Assembly: GCA_938027385.1 (NCBI GenBank)
Contig: CALJBF010000302.1
Span: 1 to 22,677 of the forward strand
Length of the DNA stretch: 22,677 nucleotides
From: an uncultured Porphyromonadaceae bacterium
GTDB lineage: Bacteria > Bacteroidota > Bacteroidia > Bacteroidales > Muribaculaceae
Direction of reading: 5' to 3'
How positions within the stretch are numbered: the first letter of the stretch is position 1; the number at the start of each line of letters is the position of its first letter. The position numbers were made by a program, and so were the translations under genes. A model generated the notes under the pieces. It was not told where the DNA came from. It saw only the letters and a list, made by a program, of their open reading frames with translations, and made no database searches. This document shows positions 15,848 to 22,677 of the stretch, piece after piece.

Positions 15848-17103
15848 CCATCTTCAGACAACTCATCTCTGCGGCGATTGTATCGCTCGCAGCTTTCACG
15901 GCAACGGCACAGTCGCAGAAACAGGTTCAGACAGTGCGCCCCGGCATCGAGACACTTCGCGACAGCGGTTTCGAACAGTTGCGCGGCAAGCGCGTGGGGC
16001 TGATCACCAACCCCACCGGCGTCGACACCTCACTGCGCGCCACAATCGACATACTGGCCGAGGCGCCTGAGGTAGAGCTCGTGGCGCTCTTCGCACCCGA
16101 GCACGGCGTGCGCGGCGACATCCTGGCCGGCGAGAAGGTCACCGACACCGTCGACAAGGCCACCGGCATTAAGGTGCACTCGCTCTACGGCGCCACGCGG
16201 CGCCCCACGGCGGCGATGCTCGACGATATCGACGTGCTGGTGTATGACATACAGGACAGCGGCTGCCGGTCGTACACCTTCATCTCGACCATGGGGCTGG
16301 CCATGGAGCAGTGCGCGCGGCTCGGCAAGGAGTTCATGGTGCTCGACCGCCCCGACCCGCTCGGTGGGAACAAGGTCGAGGGGCCGCTCGTCGACGCCGG
16401 GTGCGTGTCGTTCGTCTCGCAATATCCTATCCCCTACATCTACGGCCTTACCCCCGGCGAACTGGCGCGCATGCTCGTGGGCGAGAAGATGATAAAGTCA
16501 GACAAGCCGCTGAAACTCACCGTAGTTCCCATGACCGGCTGGAGCCGCGACATGCTCTTCGCCGACACCGGCCTCCCCTGGGTGCCGACATCGCCGCAGC
16601 TCCCCTCGGCCGAGACCGCCATCTTCTACCCTGCCACCGGAATCGCGGGCGAGCTGGACTATGTGTCGATCGGCGTGGGCTACACCCTGCCGTTCCGCAC
16701 ATTCGCCGCCCCGTGGGTCAATGGCCGTGAACTGGCGCAGACCCTTAATGACCGTAATATTCCGGGCCTCGCTTTCCGGCCTGTCACCTATTCGCCGCTG
16801 TTCGGCGCCGACAAGGGTAAACACCTCGAAGGGGTGCAGATTTATGTCACCGACTTCGACCGCGCACAGCTCACCATGATACAGTTCCACATCATGGAGG
16901 CGCTGGCCGACCTCTATCCGGCCCACAAGGCATCGGCGGGAGCAAAACCGGCACGTTTCGCTATGTTCGACAAGGTAGTGGGCACCAAAGAACTGCGTCC
17001 GCTATTCTTCAGACGCCACAAGGTGGCCGACATTCTCCCGCTCTGGAACCGCGACGCCGACGCCTTCGCCAGCCGCAAGGCAAAATACCACCTCTACGAC
17101 TGA
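15844..17103 (+). CDS. namZ: Exo-beta-N-acetylmuramidase NamZ (DUF1343)
   Basis: A 419-residue protein with a signal peptide ending near TAQ at residue 23. DUF1343 landmarks: GKRVGLITNPTGVD, ALFAPEHGVRG with E86-H87, VYDIQDSGCRSYTF with D138, MVLDRPDPLGG at 165-175, and VEGPL soon after. NamZ-family enzymes remove non-reducing terminal MurNAc from peptidoglycan-derived glycans. With the periplasmic signal it would act before the AmpG-family importer, feeding MurNAc to the kinase encoded next. Length is normal. It overlaps the importer gene by 4 bases and is followed after 12 bases by the kinase gene. The combination importer-NamZ-kinase is known from Bacteroidetes peptidoglycan salvage loci, which strengthens the call. 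Confidence 0.9.
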   Translation: MTIFRQLISAAIVSLAAFTATAQSQKQVQTVRPGIETLRDSGFEQLRGKRVGLITNPTGVDTSLRATIDILAEAPEVELVALFAPEHGVRGDILAGEKVTDTVDKATGIKVHSLYGATRRPTAAMLDDIDVLVYDIQDSGCRSYTFISTMGLAMEQCARLGKEFMVLDRPDPLGGNKVEGPLVDAGCVSFVSQYPIPYIYGLTPGELARMLVGEKMIKSDKPLKLTVVPMTGWSRDMLFADTGLPWVPTSPQLPSAETAIFYPATGIAGELDYVSIGVGYTLPFRTFAAPWVNGRELAQTLNDRNIPGLAFRPVTYSPLFGADKGKHLEGVQIYVTDFDRAQLTMIQFHIMEALADLYPAHKASAGAKPARFAMFDKVVGTKELRPLFFRRHKVADILPLWNRDADAFASRKAKYHLYD

Positions 17104-17115
17104 CAAAAACCTTAT

Positions 17116-17985
17116 ATGACTCGTCACATTATAGTAGCCGACGCCGGGGGCACATCGTGCCGCTGGGCCGTGACCGGCACCGAAACCGAATATATCACCA
17201 CCCCGGGGTTCAACGCCTCAGTGTCGCCCGACGAGGCAATCGCCGCATCTGTCGGCGAGCTCGCCGACTCACTTGACCGGCTTGGCGTGACACCCGGCGC
17301 CATCTTCTTCTACGGGGCCGGGAGCCATACCCCCCAGGGGCGTGAGCGCGTCATCAAGGCGTTGCGTGCCAGGCTGGGTGACATCCACGTCGAGTGCGAG
17401 AGCGACCTTCTTGGAGCCGCCCGCGCCTTGCATGGCGACCGCCCGGGGGTGACATGCATCCTCGGCACCGGAGCCAACGCCGGGGTGTATGACGGCAGTA
17501 AGGTAGAGCGCGCGGTGGCGCCCCTGGGGTATATACTCGGCGACGAGGGCTCGGGCGCGTGGCTGGGCAAGACTTTCCTGCAAAAACTGTTGCGCGGACA
17601 GTTCCCGCCCGAGGTCACCGAGCATTTCCACCGGCTCAGCGATCTCGACGAAAGCGCCGTCATCGAGCGTGTCTACCGCCGCCCCGGCGCAAACACCTTC
17701 CTGGGCTCGCTCTGCCCGATAATCAATGAGCTGGCCGTATATCCGTCAGTCGGCAACATGATTGTCAAGGCGTTCAAGGCCTTCCGCTCCTCCCTGGGGC
17801 AGCCTGCCATCGACCGGCTCATGCAGCACACCGCATCCACCCGGCGCCCAGCTGTCGGTTTCGTCGGCTCGGTAGCCCATCATTTCGCCCCCCGGCTCAC
17901 CGAAGTCTTCGCCGACTGCGACACCCTCATCCTCGCCGACCCCCTCCCCCGCCTGGCCGCCTGGCACGCCTCCCGCCACCACTAA
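17116..17985 (+). CDS. BadF/BcrA-type amino-sugar kinase, likely MurNAc/GlcNAc kinase (MurK-like)
   Basis: A 289-residue cytosolic ASKHA-fold kinase of the BadF/BadG/BcrA/BcrD family. Phosphate-1 motif VADAGGTSCRW at residues 7-17; a candidate catalytic Asp, D97, in ESDLLGAARAL; phosphate-2 motif LGTGAN at 116-121; LGDEGSG at 141-147; and an adenosine-type GSVA late in the chain. Members phosphorylate N-acetylglucosamine or N-acetylmuramic acid with ATP. The position directly after namZ favours MurNAc, giving MurNAc-6-phosphate if it behaves like known MurK. No MurQ-type etherase gene is present in the window, so the next step must be encoded elsewhere or differ. Last gene of the operon; a weak terminator candidate lies 29 bases downstream. 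Confidence 0.85.
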   Translation: MTRHIIVADAGGTSCRWAVTGTETEYITTPGFNASVSPDEAIAASVGELADSLDRLGVTPGAIFFYGAGSHTPQGRERVIKALRARLGDIHVECESDLLGAARALHGDRPGVTCILGTGANAGVYDGSKVERAVAPLGYILGDEGSGAWLGKTFLQKLLRGQFPPEVTEHFHRLSDLDESAVIERVYRRPGANTFLGSLCPIINELAVYPSVGNMIVKAFKAFRSSLGQPAIDRLMQHTASTRRPAVGFVGSVAHHFAPRLTEVFADCDTLILADPLPRLAAWHASRHH

Positions 17986-18013
17986 CCGCATATCTTCAGA
18001 CTTCAGACTGTCT

Positions 18014-18030
18014 CCAGGGCTGGTTTTTTT
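18014..18030 (+). terminator. Possible terminator of the operon
   Basis: CCAG-GG-CTGG at 18014-18023 is followed by seven T residues. The stem is only 4 bp with a 2-base loop, so folding is questionable, but the T-run right after the last operon gene makes it the best candidate. Confidence 0.3.
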
Positions 18031-18073
18031 GCGGAATATCATGCTTTTGATTCTGTTTGTCAGCAAAAATGTG

Positions 18074-18081
18074 TAACTTTG
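18074..18081 (+). promoter_or_regulatory. -7 box of the adhesin-like gene
   Basis: TAACTTTG, a full match to the Bacteroidetes -7 box, 61 bases ahead of the ATG at 18143. Candidate -33 elements (TTTG at 18056-18059, TTTTG at 18045-18049) have 14- and 24-base spacers, so neither is ideal. Confidence 0.65.
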
Positions 18082-18142
18082 GGGAGAAATCGTTTAATCA
18101 ATCGAAATTCTCCTGCACGGAATCTATCAATCATTATAAAGC

Positions 18143-21100
18143 ATGAAAAAATATCTACTACTGACAATGGCACTCGCGGCAATGTTGCCGGCAAGCGCCC
18201 TGGCTCCGGTATCGCGCGGCACGGCGACGTCGCCCCGGCAGGTACGACAGATCAACACCGCTCAGCACGCGCTCACGGCCCGCAACGCGACGCCGCGGCT
18301 TAAAGCCGCCGCACAGGCGCCCGAACACGCCGTGGAGGTACCGTTCACCCACGACCTCGGCAAAGCCGGCACGGAAGTCAAGAACTACACCTCGATAAAC
18401 GTCAACGGCGACAACCGCGAATGGCAGTACGGCAAGGTGAACGGCTATTGCGCCTGCATGGTGCCGAACGCCGCCGACATCGACAACAACGACGACTGGC
18501 TCATCACGGTGCCCATACACCTCCCTGCGGGTGACTATGTGGTATCGTTCGAGGTGGGCATGATGGGTTCGGGCGCCACCGGCGTGGAGCTTGAGGTGAA
18601 ACTCGGCACCGCTCCCACCGTCGAGGGGATGATTGCCGAAGTGGCCCCGCGCACCATGTACACCGAGAAGAACATGACCGCGCACGAATTCAACTGCACC
18701 ATCCCCGAAGAGGGGTACTATTACCTCGGTTTCCACTGCACCACCCCCAAAAGCACCAAGGGCACACTGAAACTCGCCAACCTGAGCATGCGCCAGGGGT
18801 CGGTGACGCCACCGGTGACCGTTGACCCGCCCGCGGCAGGAACCATCACCTGGGAACTCGCCCCGAAGGGTGAGCTGAAGGCCACGGTGACATATACCGC
18901 CCCGACCCTCACGAAATCGGGCGCCGAGCTTACCGAGATTTCAAAAGTCGAGCTTACCTCGCGCTGGGGCGTCGACAAGTTCACCTACGAGAATGTCACC
19001 CCCGGCCAGGTCATCACCCAGGATGTGGAGATGTATGCCGGTTTCAACAATCGTTTCACCGCCACGGCCTACACCGGCGACGCGGCCGGCGAGACCGTTG
19101 AGCACAAGAACATATTCTGCGGCCCCGACACCCCCTTCCCGCCCACTGACGTGACCCTCACCGTCTCTGACGACTACCGTTCGGCCACGCTGTCATGGAC
19201 GGCACCCGGAGAGGTTGGCGAGAACGGCGGATATGTCGACACCGAGGCGATCACCTACTATGTCTTCGACGCGTTCGGCTCATATTACGACCCGGCGCTC
19301 TACACCACCGACCAGACCTCGATCACCATAAGCTACGACGACCTCGAAGGGCAGGATTTCTTCGCCTATCAGGTGACCGCCGGTGTCGGCGAGTATTATT
19401 CGCTCGACTGCGCGTCGAACATCGCCACCGTCGGGCAGCCCGATGCTCTCCCCTTCACCGAGTCATTTAAAAACGGATATTATGACGGCATCTGGCTCAT
19501 CGATCCCGAGTCGACCGGCTCCGGAACCATGCAGTACGGCACCATCACCGACGACTATTTCGCATCGCTGTTCGACCCCGAGGATCCCGACGCTCCCGCG
19601 CCGCTGAAATCGCAGGACGGCGACAACGGTTTCTACTACTGGCTGCCGATCGAGAAAGACGCCATGCTGGGTCTTGTATCGGTACGCGCCGACATTTCGG
19701 CTGCCGCCAACCCCGTGCTTGATTTCCGCTATCAGGGTCAGGGGAGCGAAATCCAGGTACTCGCCGCCGGACGCGACGGTGCTTTCCGCCCGCTGCAGAC
19801 CATCGACCTGCAGGCCGAACCCACCACCGACTGGACAGCCGCCCGCGTATCGCTCGCCGATTTCAAGGCCGAAGGCGCCGTGCAGTTCGAGATACGCCTG
19901 AAAGCGGTGCACAACGACGACGACCACACCTGGAGCGTGCCCCTCGACAACATCCGCGTTCATGACCTCATGCCCGTAGACGTTCAGTTGGTATCGCTCA
20001 ACGCACCGGCCACCGCACACCCCGGCGAGACAGTGACACTTCACACCCTTCTGGCCAACAACGGCACCGACAATGTCGCCGGAGCCACGGCCACATTCCT
20101 TCTCAACGGCGCGGAAATCCGCACCGCCCCGGTCGATGCAATCGCCACATTCGGAAATTCGGAGATGACATTCACTTACGAGATTCCGTTTGACGCCCCC
20201 GAGACACTCGTGTTCGGTGTGCGCGCCGATGTGGAGGGTGACGGTTTCCCCGCCGACAACAGCGGCGAGGCGACCGTGACCGTGCTGCGTCCCGACTACG
20301 CCACCGTGACCGACCTCACCGCCACCGCCTCAGACGGCGAGGTGACCCTCAGCTGGTCGGCACCGGTCAACGACGCGTCGACCCCCGTGACCGTCAACGA
20401 GGATTTCGAGAGCGCGGACTACACCCCGATGTCAATCAGCGGCGCAGGCGGCTGGACCGTGTTTGACGGCGACGGCGAGAGCACCTACAACATCTTCCGC
20501 GAACTCTACAACCCCTATCAGACCCGCCCCATCGGGTTCCAGCTGTTCAACCGCGTCGAGGCACAGGTGCCCGACATGTACTGGCTCGACGCCGAGCCCC
20601 ACAGCGGCGACTCGTTCATGATGGCTCCCAGCGCGCAGAGCGCCCTCAACGACAACTGGCTCATCTCGCCCGAGCTGTCAGGCAACGCCCAGACAGTCAC
20701 ATTCTGGGCCAAGAGTTTCTCGTCGGCATGGCCCGAGACCATGAAGGTCTACTATTCGACCGCAGGAAACAGCGTTGACGAGCTTACATCCGAGGCCGAG
20801 ATCAGCGGACTGCCCGAAAGCGGCGAACTCCCCGAAGAGTGGACCGAATACTCGTTCACCCTCCCCGAAGGCGCCCGTCATTTCGCCATCAATCATGACG
20901 CTTACGACACCGTGGCACTGATGGTCGACGACTTCACCTTCGAGGGGAAACCCGCCATCCCCGCCGGCCTGGCAGTCACGGGCTACCACCTGTTCTGCAA
21001 CGGCAAGCAGATTACCGACGAGCCTCTTGACGCGCTCACCTACACCCACAACCCCGTGGCCGACATCACCGAGCCGGGCGAATATACCTTTGAATATGCC

Positions 21101-21319
21101 GTTGTGCCCGTCTACAACATCGGTGGCGCAGGCGCCGTGAGCAACCGTGCCGAAGTCACCGTCAGCGTTTCGGGCATCACCGAGATCGCAGCCGACACCC
21201 TCGGCGCCGACGCCGTGGTCTACGACCTGCGCGGCATCCGCGTGCCCCGCACCTCGCTCACCCCGGGCATCTACATCGTGGTCACCGGAGGCAACGCCGT
21301 CAAGGCCCGCATCCGCTGA
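18143..21319 (+). CDS. Large secreted multidomain adhesin-like protein (choice-of-anchor and fibronectin domains)
   Basis: A 1058-residue protein with a signal peptide (MKKYLLLTMALAAMLPASALA). Domains from N to C: a jelly-roll choice-of-anchor/cleaved-adhesin-like domain (about 65-222, with DNNDDWLITVPIHL), two fibronectin III-like domains (231-330 and 330-432), a second choice-of-anchor domain (436-610), a CARDB-like domain (610-718), and a third fibronectin domain interrupted after its first strands (719-750) by another choice-of-anchor domain (751-936, with LNDNWLISPEL) and completed at about 943-1011. The last 47 residues (VVYDLRGIRVP, then LTPGIYIV and a basic end) resemble a type IX sorting or por-secretion domain. 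Relatives include the adhesin parts of Porphyromonas gingipains and HagA. No protease site is visible, so binding of host or dietary glycan or protein is the likely role. Own promoter and terminator; monocistronic. Confidence 0.8.
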   Translation: MKKYLLLTMALAAMLPASALAPVSRGTATSPRQVRQINTAQHALTARNATPRLKAAAQAPEHAVEVPFTHDLGKAGTEVKNYTSINVNGDNREWQYGKVNGYCACMVPNAADIDNNDDWLITVPIHLPAGDYVVSFEVGMMGSGATGVELEVKLGTAPTVEGMIAEVAPRTMYTEKNMTAHEFNCTIPEEGYYYLGFHCTTPKSTKGTLKLANLSMRQGSVTPPVTVDPPAAGTITWELAPKGELKATVTYTAPTLTKSGAELTEISKVELTSRWGVDKFTYENVTPGQVITQDVEMYAGFNNRFTATAYTGDAAGETVEHKNIFCGPDTPFPPTDVTLTVSDDYRSATLSWTAPGEVGENGGYVDTEAITYYVFDAFGSYYDPALYTTDQTSITISYDDLEGQDFFAYQVTAGVGEYYSLDCASNIATVGQPDALPFTESFKNGYYDGIWLIDPESTGSGTMQYGTITDDYFASLFDPEDPDAPAPLKSQDGDNGFYYWLPIEKDAMLGLVSVRADISAAANPVLDFRYQGQGSEIQVLAAGRDGAFRPLQTIDLQAEPTTDWTAARVSLADFKAEGAVQFEIRLKAVHNDDDHTWSVPLDNIRVHDLMPVDVQLVSLNAPATAHPGETVTLHTLLANNGTDNVAGATATFLLNGAEIRTAPVDAIATFGNSEMTFTYEIPFDAPETLVFGVRADVEGDGFPADNSGEATVTVLRPDYATVTDLTATASDGEVTLSWSAPVNDASTPVTVNEDFESADYTPMSISGAGGWTVFDGDGESTYNIFRELYNPYQTRPIGFQLFNRVEAQVPDMYWLDAEPHSGDSFMMAPSAQSALNDNWLISPELSGNAQTVTFWAKSFSSAWPETMKVYYSTAGNSVDELTSEAEISGLPESGELPEEWTEYSFTLPEGARHFAINHDAYDTVALMVDDFTFEGKPAIPAGLAVTGYHLFCNGKQITDEPLDALTYTHNPVADITEPGEYTFEYAVVPVYNIGGAGAVSNRAEVTVSVSGITEIAADTLGADAVVYDLRGIRVPRTSLTPGIYIVVTGGNAVKARIR

Positions 21320-21370
21320 CCCTCACTGACCGCCTGACAGCGGTATTCCAACAACTTACAACAATACCCG

Positions 21371-21400
21371 ACCCCGCCAAAGCCAACTTTGGCGGGGTTT
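21371..21400 (+). terminator. Strong intrinsic terminator after the adhesin-like gene
   Basis: Perfect stem: ACCCCGCCAAAG at 21371-21382 pairs with CTTTGGCGGGGT at 21387-21398 around a CCAA loop, followed by TTGTTG. It lies about 50 bases after the stop codon and directly abuts the next promoter. Confidence 0.88.
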
Positions 21401-21401
21401 G

Positions 21402-21434
21402 TTGTCTGTCATATCCATTTTATTGCTAACTTTG
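21402..21434 (+). promoter_or_regulatory. Promoter of the LysM gene
   Basis: TAACTTTG at 21427-21434 is a full -7 match. TTG at 21402-21404 is a possible -33 element with a 22-base spacer; it begins 4 bases after the terminator stem ends. The start codon at 21454 follows after 19 bases. Confidence 0.65.
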
Positions 21435-21453
21435 CGTGGATTATAATACAGGC

Positions 21454-22677
21454 ATGACTATTTTACGCAATATATTCCGGTGCATGGTAGTGACGGCGGC
21501 GCTGGCCGTCGGCATCTCCACAGCCATGGCCGACGGAATCGGGTCATTGCCGACAGTGAGTGTCGGCAACCACGAGGTACATTACTACGAGGTAAAACGC
21601 GGCGACAACCTCTACTCCATCGCCGAACGGCTCGGCGTTACCCGCCACTATATCGTGTCGAACAACCCTTCGGCCGCCGACGGCGTGAAACCGCTGATGC
21701 GGCTCTATTTCCCGAAACAGGATGAGGCCGCCACCTCCGTGGCCGAAATCACCCAAAGCGGCGCGCCGGCTATCCCTACGACCCATGTCGTGGGCAAAGG
21801 CGAGAGCATCTACGGCATTTCGGCGCTCTATGGCGTGCCGGTGGAGACGCTTATCCGTCTGAACCCGCAGGCCGACCAGGGTATAAAGCCGGGCCAGACC
21901 CTGCGGCTGACCGACCCCATGAAAGCCACGCAGAGCACCGCGGTGACCGCACAGACTGCCCCCGCCGAAAAACCCGCGCCGCAGAAACAGGAGAAACCAA
22001 AAAAGAAGAAAAAGAAAAGCAAGAAAGAGCTTGAGGCCGAGGCCCGCATGCTGGCCATGCAGGCCGAACAGGCCCGTGCCGACTCGATTGCCGCCGCACG
22101 CGCGGCTTTCGTGGCCGATTCCATAGCCCAGGCCCTGGCCGCACAGCGCACCCCCGTAGAGGAGATGGAGGCATCGGTGGCCGTTCTGCTCCCTTTCCAG
22201 CTCGACGAGAGCCGCCCCGGACGCTCGGCACAGCTCAACACCGAGTTTTTCCGCGGCATGGTGCTCGCCGCCGAGAAAGAGAGCCGCGACCGCAGCGCAC
22301 ATATAAACATCCGTGCCTTTGACACATGCGGCAACACCGACTCGGTGCGCATGCTCATGACTCTGCCCGAAGTCTACACGGCCGACATCATCATAGCCCC
22401 CGACCAGCCCGAGCACCTCGCCGTAATAGAGGAGGGCGCCCCGCAGGCGCAGATTCTCAACTTCCTGTCGGTGCGCGACGAGAGCTACCTCGACCACCCC
22501 AACATGATTCAGGCCAACATCCCCCACGACGACATGTATGACACCGCCATCAAGGGTTTCATGAAGTTCTACGAGGGATACCGCCCCGTTTTCCTGCGCC
22601 GTGACGGCGGAGCCGCCGACAACGACGAGTTCGTGGCCGCGCTGAAACGCGCCCTCGACGCCGCCGGGCGCGAATAC
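21454..22677 (+). CDS. LysM-repeat protein with periplasmic-binding-protein-like domain (partial, runs off the window)
   Basis: The open frame continues to the last base, giving 408 residues without a stop. A signal peptide is likely (MTILRNIFRC, hydrophobic run, STAMA near residue 26). Two LysM domains follow: about 44-88 (YYEVKRGDNLYSIAERLGV) and about 108-153 (HVVGKGESIYGISALYGV), which bind peptidoglycan glycan chains. Then comes a Lys-rich segment (about 168-190, with PKKKKKKSKK) and a long Ala/Glu/Gln-rich helix (to about 230). From about 235 (ASVAVLLPFQLDE, FFRGMVLAAEKE) the protein looks like the first lobe of a type I periplasmic-binding-protein fold. The same fold occurs in LpoA, an activator of peptidoglycan synthases, so a cell-wall sensor or regulator role is plausible but unproven. 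Own promoter. Confidence 0.82.
   Translation, partial: MTILRNIFRCMVVTAALAVGISTAMADGIGSLPTVSVGNHEVHYYEVKRGDNLYSIAERLGVTRHYIVSNNPSAADGVKPLMRLYFPKQDEAATSVAEITQSGAPAIPTTHVVGKGESIYGISALYGVPVETLIRLNPQADQGIKPGQTLRLTDPMKATQSTAVTAQTAPAEKPAPQKQEKPKKKKKKSKKELEAEARMLAMQAEQARADSIAAARAAFVADSIAQALAAQRTPVEEMEASVAVLLPFQLDESRPGRSAQLNTEFFRGMVLAAEKESRDRSAHINIRAFDTCGNTDSVRMLMTLPEVYTADIIIAPDQPEHLAVIEEGAPQAQILNFLSVRDESYLDHPNMIQANIPHDDMYDTAIKGFMKFYEGYRPVFLRRDGGAADNDEFVAALKRALDAAGREY

Noticed and set aside
18084..18112. Hairpin in the leader of the adhesin-like gene
   Set aside because: Only 5 bp plus 3 bp with an internal mismatch, and the expected transcription start lies within the left arm.
21544..22527. Minus-strand open frame of 327 residues
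   Set aside because: Antisense to the clearly recognisable LysM protein; its Leu/Phe/Gly runs come from the complement of lysine- and alanine-rich codons.

Overview
The window looks like chromosomal DNA of a Bacteroidales bacterium, most likely a high-GC gut lineage such as Muribaculaceae; that placement is an inference from style and gene content. The evidence is repeated Bacteroidetes-type -7 boxes (TAnnTTTG) ahead of genes, a near absence of Shine-Dalgarno sequences, choice-of-anchor/fibronectin secreted proteins with a sorting-domain-like C-terminus, and DUF4922, golvesin-like and DUF1343 (NamZ) families. No tRNA, rRNA, CRISPR array, insertion sequence or phage gene was recognised.

Left part (1-6912). 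A minus-strand outer-membrane beta-barrel gene (137-661, with its own terminator at 35-77) diverges from a PpiD-like membrane-anchored chaperone gene (1024-3075). The 362-base gap between them holds a 9-bp tandem repeat, a clear promoter and a hairpin-rich leader. A terminator (3101-3130) separates the chaperone gene from a membrane phosphoethanolamine-transferase-like sulfatase-fold enzyme (3160-4794). Two minus-strand housekeeping genes follow: an HD-domain protein (4851-5483) and the folate enzyme folB (5583-5945). Then comes a membrane-anchored, GDPD-like phosphodiesterase candidate (6178-6912). The sulfatase-fold and phosphodiesterase genes are visibly more AT-rich than everything around them.

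Central operon (7033-17985). Eight plus-strand genes lie head to tail with gaps of at most 30 bases and three 4-base stop/start overlaps. A promoter stands in front, with a hairpin near the expected 5' end of the mRNA. Order: membrane GT2 glycosyltransferase, secreted amidase-like protein with an inserted golvesin-like domain, cytosolic GT2 with a duplicated half domain, DUF4922 HIT/GalT-like protein, SpoIID/LytB-like enzyme, AmpG-family importer, NamZ exo-N-acetylmuramidase, BadF-type sugar kinase. Read together this is a candidate peptidoglycan-glycan salvage pathway: strip the stem peptides, cut the naked glycan, release MurNAc, import, phosphorylate. It carries two glycosyltransferases and a nucleotidyl-transfer-like protein whose roles are not evident. 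It is the most interesting part of the window.

Right part (18143-22677). A large secreted multidomain adhesin-like protein (18143-21319) has its own promoter and a strong terminator. After it starts a LysM-LysM-lysine-rich-linker-periplasmic-binding-protein-like gene (21454 onward) that is cut by the end of the window.
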